A stretch of DNA of 10,753 nucleotides from a bacterium (GTDB taxonomy: Bacteria > UBP18 > UBA7526). This document shows, piece after piece, positions 1 to 6,040 of this stretch (the first letter of the stretch is position 1; every line of letters starts with the position of its first letter). The stretch is taken from positions 1 through 10,753 of the forward strand of contig DRGV01000092.1 in the NCBI GenBank assembly GCA_011049955.1. Direction: 5' to 3'. The position numbers and the translations under genes are program-made. The notes under the pieces were generated by a model that was given only the letters and a program-made list of their open reading frames with translations, was not told the DNA's origin and did not search any database.

Positions 1-2
1 AT

Positions 3-779
3 GGAGATGGAGATGAAGCACCGACGGTGGATATAACAAACTTTACTGCTGGCCACCTTCCCTATAATAGCACTCCCAAGATTGCCACCTTTATTACCAG
101 TTCTAATACCACTTGTGCTATCGCTGCCACAGCAACGGTAACACCTCCTGCTGCCAGCGTTAGCTGGGAGGTAACTGTTCCTAATGATTGGAGCGCAAGT
201 GGGGGAACGGGCACTTCATTCAGTCAAACAGCCACTGTGCCCCGCCATCCAGATGGTGGCCGTCCTTCTGGTATGAAGATTACCTTAAAAGCGACAGCAA
301 CTCATCAGAATAAGACTGCCTCAGCTACAGCGAGTGCTACTCAGACGGGAACAGATAGAATAAGAAATATGTACATCGATCACATTATAAAGATACCTTA
401 TAGGTCTGAGTTCGCAGGAACAAACATCTCGTTAAAATCTAAAGTAACCCAAGGCCATAGTAAAATCCAGACAGCTTATAGTGAATGGGCTGGCTCACCT
501 CAAAGCCTACCAATTGAGAGCGGTTACAGAAACCCTGAACATAACCAAGATGTAAGGGGAAAATTGAAAAGCGTTCATCAATATGGATGGGCAATTGATA
601 TTTCGCCAATCCCAGACAATAAAGAACCAGGCAAACAAGATGACTCTGATTATATTGCAAACTATGCTCTTGAGCATGCGGATGCAAAATATGTGGAGCA
701 GTACCCTAATAAAAATTACAATGAAGTTCATATCCACTGGGAGAATTATGGTACCCTGCCAAATGTTACCAATCCATAA
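3..779 (+). CDS. Secreted protein with Ig-like region and C-terminal peptidase M15-like domain (5' end missing)
   Basis: The reading frame is open to the left edge (…GDGDEAPTVDITNF), so the gene almost certainly starts outside the window. The GTG at 27 is only the first possible internal start and has no clear ribosome binding site. Numbered from that GTG (250 residues), residues 1-108 are rich in Thr, Ser and Ala and look like a beta-sandwich or Ig-like extracellular region. Residues 160-240 carry the layout of peptidase M15 / D-Ala-D-Ala carboxypeptidase-like domains: SGYRNPEHN (165-173), then SVHQYGWAIDI (182-192), then EVHIHWE (233-239). In that family the His and Asp of SxHxxGxAxD and a later His bind zinc; the matching residues here are H184, D191 and H235 or H237. 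Inference: a cell-wall or peptide hydrolase acting outside the cytoplasm. The domain could instead be a catalytically altered relative. The next gene starts 19 bases downstream and is probably co-transcribed. Confidence 0.7.
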   Translation, partial: GDGDEAPTVDITNFTAGHLPYNSTPKIATFITSSNTTCAIAATATVTPPAASVSWEVTVPNDWSASGGTGTSFSQTATVPRHPDGGRPSGMKITLKATATHQNKTASATASATQTGTDRIRNMYIDHIIKIPYRSEFAGTNISLKSKVTQGHSKIQTAYSEWAGSPQSLPIESGYRNPEHNQDVRGKLKSVHQYGWAIDISPIPDNKEPGKQDDSDYIANYALEHADAKYVEQYPNKNYNEVHIHWENYGTLPNVTNP

Positions 780-798
780 ACATATTGGAGAATAAAAA

Positions 799-1947
799 AT
801 GAAATTAGACAGATATAAAGTCGTAGTTTTTGCTATTCTCATCTCCTTGCTTTTGATGAATGCGAATTTAGTATTTAGTAGTAATACAGATACTTTTAAG
901 CTATTTTATAAAGGCAGTGGACCAGATGATCCGATTAACCTTTCTAATACTCGTTTGGCAGTTGGTGACATAAATAATGATGGAAAGAATGAACTAATTT
1001 CTACGCGTTGGGATTTTGTTTCAGGATTAACATCTTTGCAAATTTGTCAGTGGAACAGTAGAAAGAAACTTTTCGAGAATATCTTAGTAATTAAAAATTT
1101 AAAATCTATATATGCTGTTACAATAGGCGATGTAAATAATGACAATATATCCGAAATAATAGCGATAGGAAGCCCCGATCGTGTAACCATTATTAACTGG
1201 AACGGTGAAAGATATATTACAAATTTCTATCCCCTCGCTGGTTATCCAGCAGAAGTTATAGCAGTTGGCGATATAGATAATGACGGAAAAAATGAGATCA
1301 TTTTCGGCGAGGTCAAAGATAGAGAAGAAGAATGGTCTCTTGAGGATATTGTGGTTTGGTTGTGGAATGGGAAGGATTTTGATGTAATAAGTAAATCGCT
1401 GGACCATGTCTGGATTGCTAATTTGTTAGTTGTAGATATTGATGGAGATAATAAAAATGAGTTAATCGTAGATGAATTCGAAGGAAAAGGCCGAGACTCT
1501 TTCAGAGCACTTAATATCTATCGATATAATAAAACAACAGGGAGTCTTGAAAAGGACATAGAGGCCAAGTTAAAAACTGATTACGGCTGGGCTCCAATAA
1601 CACATCTTGTCCTTTGGAAGGAAAGAGGAAAGAAAAGATTAATCGCTGGTTATAGTATACTTCGGAAATGTTCATTTGAAAACTCAAAGTTAACTTTTAT
1701 TAGCGAGCCATTTAAGATACCTACCAATCCAAGAGACTTAATTGTAGGAGATGTTGACAACGATGGAAAGGATGAAATTATCATAAGTGGATTTGGAACA
1801 AAAGAAGAGACCGCACTCTTTATCTATAAAAAGCCTGTAAATATATTCTTAATTATCTCAATCATAGCTGGAGCAATCCTCATTATAGTCCTCGCTGTCT
1901 TTTTCCTTATTCGCACCAGAAGAAAGAAGAAAACTACCACCGCCTAA
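799..1947 (+). CDS. Membrane-anchored FG-GAP/VCBS repeat protein
   Basis: 382 residues starting at ATG 799, with GGAG at 787-790 as ribosome binding site. The N-terminus (about residues 7-27) is a hydrophobic signal sequence or anchor. Five repeats of the FG-GAP/VCBS type follow, each with an acidic Ca2+-loop-like core: AVGDINNDGKNELIS (54-68), TIGDVNNDNISEIIAIG (108-124), AVGDIDNDGKNEIIFG (155-170), VVDIDGDNKNELIVD (211-225) and IVGDVDNDGKDEIIIS (315-330). Such repeats form beta-propeller blades in integrin-like and other surface proteins. A single hydrophobic helix at about 348-371, followed by RTRRKKK, is a C-terminal anchor with a cytoplasmic positive tail. The repeat region should therefore face outward or the periplasm. 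Function is unknown; ligand binding or adhesion is the usual inference. The gene is visibly AT-richer than leuS or the permease. Confidence 0.85.
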   Translation: MKLDRYKVVVFAILISLLLMNANLVFSSNTDTFKLFYKGSGPDDPINLSNTRLAVGDINNDGKNELISTRWDFVSGLTSLQICQWNSRKKLFENILVIKNLKSIYAVTIGDVNNDNISEIIAIGSPDRVTIINWNGERYITNFYPLAGYPAEVIAVGDIDNDGKNEIIFGEVKDREEEWSLEDIVVWLWNGKDFDVISKSLDHVWIANLLVVDIDGDNKNELIVDEFEGKGRDSFRALNIYRYNKTTGSLEKDIEAKLKTDYGWAPITHLVLWKERGKKRLIAGYSILRKCSFENSKLTFISEPFKIPTNPRDLIVGDVDNDGKDEIIISGFGTKEETALFIYKKPVNIFLIISIIAGAILIIVLAVFFLIRTRRKKKTTTA

Positions 1948-1969
1948 AACTTAAACTGTAATAAAAAAA

Positions 1970-2000
1970 CAATCAGCCCACCGAAGAGGTGGGCTGATTG
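1970..2000 (+). terminator. Strong hairpin terminator, possibly bidirectional
   Basis: A perfect 13-bp inverted repeat (CAATCAGCCCACC / GGTGGGCTGATTG) encloses a 5-base loop (GAAGA), 23 bases after the stop of the FG-GAP gene. A short TTTT lies just past the right arm (2003-2006). An A-run at 1963-1969 flanks the left arm, which would give a U-tract on the opposite strand. It closes the first transcription unit. The U-tract on the + strand is weak, so termination may be imperfect. Confidence 0.8.
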
Positions 2001-2026
2001 CATTTTAGGGAAGATTGTGATAAAAT
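1998..2026 (+). promoter_or_regulatory. Candidate promoter for the DUF4190/GspG-like gene
   Basis: TTGCAT (1998-2003) and TAAAAT (2021-2026) are separated by 17 bases, with an extended -10 TG at 2018-2019. The layout resembles the better promoter in front of leuS (TTGCA…, 17-base spacer, TG-n before the -10). The -35 matches only moderately and overlaps the right arm of the preceding hairpin. An alternative -10, TACAAT, lies at 2040-2045. Confidence 0.35.
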
Positions 2027-2068
2027 TATAAAGCAATACTACAATCCAAAGGGAAATGAAAGGAAAAA

Positions 2069-2701
2069 ATGGGAATTGCCAGTCTAATATTAGGGATAAT
2101 TGGTATACTTTTAGTGTTGGTTCCTTTAGTTGGAACCATCTGTTCTATACTAGCGATTATCTATGGTATAGTGTCGTTGCGTAGGAAAAAGAGAGTAGGT
2201 ATGTCTATAGCTGGACTTAGCTTAGGGATTATAGGTATCGTGATATTTATAGTAGTACTTGTGGTTGCCTTGCCTGGAGTAATATCTGAAGCAATACCTA
2301 GATTCAAAGAGCAAAATCAAAAACACAAGGCGGTCATGACAGAGACCGACATTGATATAATCAGCACTGCTTTAGAATTATACTGGCTAGATATTGACCA
2401 TTATCCTTCCACTAAAGCAGGTCTTAAAGCTTTGGAAGTGAGAGACCCAGCAGATGACCCTGGGGATAAATGGAATGGACCCTACCTGAAACGGAAATTA
2501 AAGGTAAAGAAAAGCCCTGCTGGCATACCCACAGACCGCTGGGGCAATGAACTTCAATATACTAGCGATGGCAAATCTTTTACCATAATAAGTTACGGTG
2601 CGGATGGTAAACCCGGTGGCACTGGCTTTGATAAAGATATTAAAAGTGGTGAAAGATATTATGAGAAGAAATATTACGAGCACGAACTAAAATCTGAATA
2701 A
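2069..2701 (+). CDS. DUF4190-like membrane module fused to a GspG-like pseudopilin domain
   Basis: 210 residues from ATG 2069, with AAAGGA at 2059-2064 as ribosome binding site. Residues 1-37 and 44-70 are two hydrophobic glycine-rich segments separated by a basic loop (LRRKKRVG). This is the pattern of DUF4190-type small membrane domains (GIASLILGIIGI … AGLSLGIIGIV). Residues 92-191 match the globular core of type II secretion major pseudopilin GspG: an ALELYWLDIDHYPSTKAGLKAL helix region, KWNGPYL (134-140), DRWGN (156-160), and the C-terminal loop SYGADGKPGGTGFDKDI (175-191), which binds calcium in GspG. The usual prepilin leader with a G-F-x-x-x-E cleavage site is absent. The protein is therefore probably not processed by prepilin peptidase but anchored by the two N-terminal helices, with the pilin-like domain on the outer face. 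No other secretion or pilus gene is in view, so its role is unknown. It appears to be a single-gene transcription unit. Confidence 0.85.
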   Translation: MGIASLILGIIGILLVLVPLVGTICSILAIIYGIVSLRRKKRVGMSIAGLSLGIIGIVIFIVVLVVALPGVISEAIPRFKEQNQKHKAVMTETDIDIISTALELYWLDIDHYPSTKAGLKALEVRDPADDPGDKWNGPYLKRKLKVKKSPAGIPTDRWGNELQYTSDGKSFTIISYGADGKPGGTGFDKDIKSGERYYEKKYYEHELKSE

Positions 2702-2730
2702 TAGACACTATTAATCTAATGAAAATAATT

Positions 2731-2760
2731 AGCAGGGTCCAAAAACCCTGCTTTTCTTTT
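2731..2760 (+). terminator. Rho-independent terminator
   Basis: An 8-bp perfect stem AGCAGGGT (2731-2738) / ACCCTGCT (2745-2752) with loop CCAAAA is followed by TTTCTTTT (2753-2760). It sits 29 bases after the preceding stop codon and just before the leuS promoter, so it separates the two transcription units. Confidence 0.9.
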
Positions 2761-2771
2761 GCGAACAAAAT

Positions 2772-2800
2772 TTGCAAAGAGAACTTATATATGCTATACT
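2772..2800 (+). promoter_or_regulatory. sigma70-type promoter of the leuS operon
   Basis: TTGCAA (2772-2777) and TATACT (2795-2800) with a 17-base spacer and an extended -10 TG at 2792-2793. Transcription would begin near 2806-2808, giving a leader of only about 15-17 bases before the leuS ATG. That leaves no room for a T-box or other leader riboswitch. Confidence 0.8.
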
Positions 2801-2812
2801 ATTTATTTTAGT

Positions 2813-2819
2813 GGAGGTG
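2813..2819 (+). promoter_or_regulatory. Ribosome binding site that fixes the leuS start
   Basis: GGAGGTG lies 3 bases before ATG 2823 (7 bases counted from the GGAG core centre). It decides in favour of ATG 2823 over an in-frame TTG at 2772, which coincides with the -35 box of the promoter. Confidence 0.85.
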
Positions 2820-2822
2820 CGC

Positions 2823-5375
2823 ATGGGAGAATATTATCCCTTCAGGAAGATTGAGAAGAAGTGGCAGGATTACTGGAGGAAGAAGGGTCAGTTCAAGGTC
2901 AAGGAAGTCTCCAAGAAGAAAAAGTACTATCTTCTTGAGATGTTTCCCTATCCTTCGGGGAAGCTCCATATGGGCCATATGAGAAACTATGTGGTGGGAG
3001 ATACCCTGGCTCGTTTCTTAAGGATGAAAGGACATAACGTATTATATCCTATGGGCTATGACTCCTTCGGCCTTCCGGCAGAGAATGCTGCCATTCAGAA
3101 TAAGGCCCATCCCGCAGAGTGGACGAGAAAATGCATCTCTGATATGAGGAAGCAGCAGGAGAAAATGGGATTATCCTATGATTGGGATAGACTGGTTGTT
3201 ACCTGTCAGCCAGACTATTATAAGTGGAATCAGTGGATCTTCTTGAAGTTCTATGAGAGGGGATTGGCTTATAAGAAGAAGGCGCCCATTAACTGGTGTC
3301 CTTCTTGTAAAACAGTTCTGGCAAATGAGCAGGTTGAAGATGGGAAGTGCTGGAGGTGCGAATCAAGGGTTGAGATAAGGAACCTGGAGCAGTGGTTCTT
3401 CAAGATTACGGAATATGCTCAGGAATTATTAGAAGATTTAGAGAAGTTAGAAGGATGGCCGGAGAGGGTGAAAGTAATGCAGGAGAACTGGATCGGAAAG
3501 TCAACCGGAACCCTGGTCAACTTCAGACTCAAGGATAGCGATAAAGTCCTTCCCATCTTCACTACTCGGCCGGATACTTTATACGGAGTAACCTTCATGA
3601 CCATGGCCTGCGAGCATCCTTTGGCTTTAGAATTAGTTAAGGGCACAAAGTATGAGAAAGAAGTCAAGGAATTCATAAATAGGGTAATCTTAGAGGATAA
3701 ATTTACCAGAACGGCAGAGGATAAGGAGAAGGAGGGGGTCTTTATCGGTAGGTATGCTATCAATCCCTTAACCAATGAGGAAATTCCCATCTATGTTGCT
3801 AACTTTGTTCTTTTAGAATATGGGACAGGAATCATTATGGCCGTTCCTGCCCATGACCAGAGGGACTTCGAGTTCGCCAAGAAATATAACATTTCCATAA
3901 AACAGGTCATCATACCGATCACCGATCACCGATCACCGATCACCGATTTAAAAGAGGCCTATGTTGAACCTGGAATTATGCTGGATTCTGCTCAATTTAG
4001 TGGATTAAACTCAGAAGAGGCCAAAGGGAAGATTACCACTTATTTAGAAGAGAAGAGATGGGGAAAGAGGACAGTTCAATATAAGTTGCGTGACTGGCTT
4101 ATTTCCCGCCAGAGATACTGGGGAACCCCTATTCCCATCGTCTACTGCAAGAAGTGTGGAGTGGTCCCGGTTTCAGAAAAGGACCTGCCAGTAGAGTTAC
4201 CGAAGGATGTGGTATTCACTGGCAAGGGAAATCCTTTAGAGAATTGCAAGGAGTTTATCGAATGTCAATGTCCCAGGTGTAAAGGAAAGGCAAAGAGAGA
4301 GACGGACACCATGGATACCTTCGTTGATTCCTCCTGGTATTTCTCCAGATACTGTAGTCCGGATTATACTAAAAAACCTTTTGATGAAAAGAGAATAGAT
4401 TACTGGATGCCTGTTGACCAGTATATTGGGGGAATAGAGCACGCCATTATGCATCTTTTATACGCTCGATTCTTCACCAAGGCCTTAAGGGACATTGGGC
4501 TGTATAAGATCGATGAACCCTTTAAGAGACTATTCTGTCAGGGGATGGTGGTTAAGGATGGGGCCAAGATGTCCAAATCAAAGGGGAATGTGGTCTCTGT
4601 TGATGAGATAACGAATAAATATGGTGCAGATACTGCTCGGCTCTTCATCCTCTTCGCCTCTCCTCCGGAGAAAGACTTAGAATGGAATGCAGAAGGGGTA
4701 GAAGGTTCTTTTCGATTCTTAAATAGAGTATGGAAATTAGTTAACCAGTTAACCAGTTACCCAGTTACCCAGTTTAAAACCGGCAAACCGGCAAACCGGC
4801 AAACTGGCAAACTCTCGCAAGAAGAAAAAAATTTACATAGAATAACTCATCAGACGATTAAGAGGGTGACTGAAGATATTGAGAAGAGATTCCATTTCAA
4901 TACCGCCATCTCAGCCATTATGGAACTGGTCAATGCGCTTCACTTAGCAGTTAACCAGTTAACCAGTTACCCAGTTACCCAGTTCAAAACCGGTAAACCG
5001 GCAAACTGGCAAACCGGCAAACTGGCAAACCGGCAAACAATAGAAGAGGCCATCGAGACCGTAGTGCTACTCCTTTCTCCCTTTGCCCCCCATATCTGTG
5101 AGGAACTTTGGAAAATCCTGGGCAATAAACCGAGCATCGGCCAAGGAAATTGGCCAACCTATGATCTCAAAGCAATTATAGAAGAGGAGATTCTCATTGT
5201 CATTCAGGTGGATGGAAAACTCCGAAGTAGAATAACTGTTCCTGCAAAGCTCGTTGGGGAGGAGATAAAAGAGAAGACCTTAGCAGATGAGAGGATAAAA
5301 AAGTTTATTTCGGGAAAAAAAATCAAAAGAATAGTCGTAGTTCCTAAGAAATTAGTGAACATCGTCACCAGGTAG
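2823..5375 (+). CDS. leuS: Leucyl-tRNA synthetase carrying three in-frame repeat insertions
   Basis: 850 residues. It charges tRNA-Leu with leucine in the cytoplasm and is essential. Class Ia signatures are complete: HMGH (49-52, the HIGH motif) and KMSKS (582-586). Zinc-binding cysteines are present as CPSC/CWRC (159-162, 176-179) and CKKC/CPRC (442-445, 483-486). The CP1 editing domain keeps the threonine-rich TTRPDTLYG (247-255) and the AVPAHDQRDFEFA motif with the conserved Asp (345). The catalytic DWLISRQRYWG stretch is at 424-434, and the C-terminus ends IVVPKKLVNIV as usual. Length is normal for the bacterial type. Oddities are three low-complexity insertions encoded by short-period DNA repeats: PITDHRSPITD (365-375) in or next to the editing domain, and two near-identical peptides starting VNQLTSYPVTQFKTGKPAN at 640 and 710 in the anticodon-binding helical domain. 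They fall where loops are expected and no motif is damaged, so the enzyme is probably active. First gene of the operon; lptE follows. Confidence 0.97.
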   Translation: MGEYYPFRKIEKKWQDYWRKKGQFKVKEVSKKKKYYLLEMFPYPSGKLHMGHMRNYVVGDTLARFLRMKGHNVLYPMGYDSFGLPAENAAIQNKAHPAEWTRKCISDMRKQQEKMGLSYDWDRLVVTCQPDYYKWNQWIFLKFYERGLAYKKKAPINWCPSCKTVLANEQVEDGKCWRCESRVEIRNLEQWFFKITEYAQELLEDLEKLEGWPERVKVMQENWIGKSTGTLVNFRLKDSDKVLPIFTTRPDTLYGVTFMTMACEHPLALELVKGTKYEKEVKEFINRVILEDKFTRTAEDKEKEGVFIGRYAINPLTNEEIPIYVANFVLLEYGTGIIMAVPAHDQRDFEFAKKYNISIKQVIIPITDHRSPITDLKEAYVEPGIMLDSAQFSGLNSEEAKGKITTYLEEKRWGKRTVQYKLRDWLISRQRYWGTPIPIVYCKKCGVVPVSEKDLPVELPKDVVFTGKGNPLENCKEFIECQCPRCKGKAKRETDTMDTFVDSSWYFSRYCSPDYTKKPFDEKRIDYWMPVDQYIGGIEHAIMHLLYARFFTKALRDIGLYKIDEPFKRLFCQGMVVKDGAKMSKSKGNVVSVDEITNKYGADTARLFILFASPPEKDLEWNAEGVEGSFRFLNRVWKLVNQLTSYPVTQFKTGKPANRQTGKLSQEEKNLHRITHQTIKRVTEDIEKRFHFNTAISAIMELVNALHLAVNQLTSYPVTQFKTGKPANWQTGKLANRQTIEEAIETVVLLLSPFAPHICEELWKILGNKPSIGQGNWPTYDLKAIIEEEILIVIQVDGKLRSRITVPAKLVGEEIKEKTLADERIKKFISGKKIKRIVVVPKKLVNIVTR
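3914..3947 (+). repeat. 7-base tandem repeat (ACCGATC) inside leuS
   Basis: Four perfect copies of ACCGATC plus six bases of a fifth. Since 7 is not a multiple of 3, the codons cycle through all frames, giving a 7-residue protein period (PITDHRS PITD). It replaces a loop between IKQVI and KEAYVEPG at the end of the editing domain. Confidence 0.95.
4739..4813 (+). repeat. 8-base tandem repeat block inside leuS, copy 1
   Basis: Composed of AGTTAACC x2, AGTTACCC x2, then a bridge and AAACCGGC-type units (three, then a variant with AAACTGGC). In frame, it encodes VNQLTSYPVTQFKTGKPANRQTGK from residue 640. Its first 36 bases (4739-4774) are identical to 4949-4984. Confidence 0.95.
4949..5038 (+). 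repeat. 8-base tandem repeat block inside leuS, copy 2
   Basis: Same architecture as the block 210 bases upstream: AGTTAACC x2, AGTTACCC x2, then alternating AAACCGGC and AAACTGGC units, but with a longer second half. It is read in the same phase and encodes VNQLTSYPVTQFKTGKPANW and onward from residue 710. The offset of 210 bases keeps both copies in the same frame. Confidence 0.95.
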
Positions 5376-5377
5376 TA

Positions 5378-5445
5378 AGTAACAAGTAACAAGTAGCAAT
5401 TGTTCATTGTTAATTGTTCAATGTTCACTGTTCAATGTTCATTGT
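5378..5445 (+). repeat. 7-base tandem repeats in the leuS-lptE gap
   Basis: AGTAACA, AGTAACA, AGTAGCA (5378-5398) begin right after the leuS stop. TGTTCA words follow at 5401 and then at exact 7-base spacing from 5415, 5422, 5429 and 5436. The period is the same as the ACCGATC repeat within leuS, but the word differs. No terminator hairpin is seen in this 97-base gap, so leuS and lptE are likely co-transcribed. Confidence 0.85.
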
Positions 5446-5472
5446 AAATTATAAGATATCAGGGGGTATAAA

Positions 5473-6033
5473 ATGAGAATAAGACGAGTCATTCTATTAG
5501 CAATGCTTATGATTGGAATAATGACGGCTGGTTGTGCCTATAAGTCGGAGTATAGACTGCCTTCCCATATTAAGAAGATTGCCATTCCTATATTTGGAAA
5601 CGATACCTATGAGTATGGGACGGAGAATAGTCTGACGGATGCCGTCATCGAGAGCTTCCTCACTGACGGAAGACTGAAGATTGTAAGTCTAAAGCATGCC
5701 GATGCTGTGCTTCAGGGGGCGGTAAGTGGCTATGGTAAGAATGTTTTATCCTATGACGATTACGATGTGGCCGAAGAGTATCGGGTATATATTGAGGCCA
5801 ATATTACTCTGAAGGATCTAACTACTGGTGAAATCCTCTTCAAGGAAGAGGGAATGAGGGGAGATACTACCATCTGGCATACAGAGGAGGCCCTCCAACC
5901 AAAGGAGATAGAGGCAAAGGGCAAGGCGCGAGCCATCGACAACCTTGCCAAGGACATCGTCAATCGAGTAATGAGGGGATTTCCCACGGCAAAGTGGAGG
6001 AGAGGAATAATCCCAGAAGAGGAGAAGAAGTAA
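5473..6033 (+). CDS. lptE: LPS-assembly lipoprotein LptE
   Basis: 186 residues, ATG 5473 preceded by AGGGGG at 5461-5466. Residues 1-20 are a lipoprotein signal peptide (MRIRRVILLAML…) ending in a lipobox TAG-C with Cys21 as the lipidated residue. The mature part has the LptE layout: IKKIAIPIFGNDTYEYGTENSLTDAVIESFLTDGRLKIV (about 33-71), followed by strands covering LQGAVSGY, YRVYIEANITLKDLTTGEILF and a C-terminal helix. In known systems LptE plugs the LptD beta-barrel and helps place lipopolysaccharide in the outer membrane, so its presence implies a diderm cell. Its position directly behind leuS, as in E. coli (leuS-lptE-holA), supports the name beyond the weak sequence similarity typical of this family. 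The next gene starts 7 bases after its stop. Confidence 0.85.
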   Translation: MRIRRVILLAMLMIGIMTAGCAYKSEYRLPSHIKKIAIPIFGNDTYEYGTENSLTDAVIESFLTDGRLKIVSLKHADAVLQGAVSGYGKNVLSYDDYDVAEEYRVYIEANITLKDLTTGEILFKEEGMRGDTTIWHTEEALQPKEIEAKGKARAIDNLAKDIVNRVMRGFPTAKWRRGIIPEEEKK

Positions 6034-6040
6034 GATAATC

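Noticed and set aside
1..36. Short frame beginning with ATG at base 1
   Set aside because: It ends after eleven codons, while the frame starting at base 3 continues into the large secreted protein.
2772..2822. In-frame TTG start that would add 17 residues to LeuS
   Set aside because: It overlaps the -35 box of a good promoter, and GGAGGTG sits just before ATG 2823. LeuRS proteins normally start close to the YYPFRKIEKKWQ region.
2801..2822. T-box riboswitch upstream of leuS
   Set aside because: The predicted leader is only about 15-17 bases, and the terminator at 2731-2760 lies upstream of the promoter. There is no room for a T-box structure.
3419..3790. Open frame on the - strand inside leuS
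   Set aside because: Antisense shadow of a certain gene, with no ribosome binding site or recognisable domain. The same applies to the - strand frames at 439-842, 1099-1407, 5760-6165, 6137-6466, 7501-7752 and 9719-9973.
4739..5038. CRISPR-like array
   Set aside because: Units are 8 bases, directly abutting, with no unique spacers, and lie within an open reading frame.
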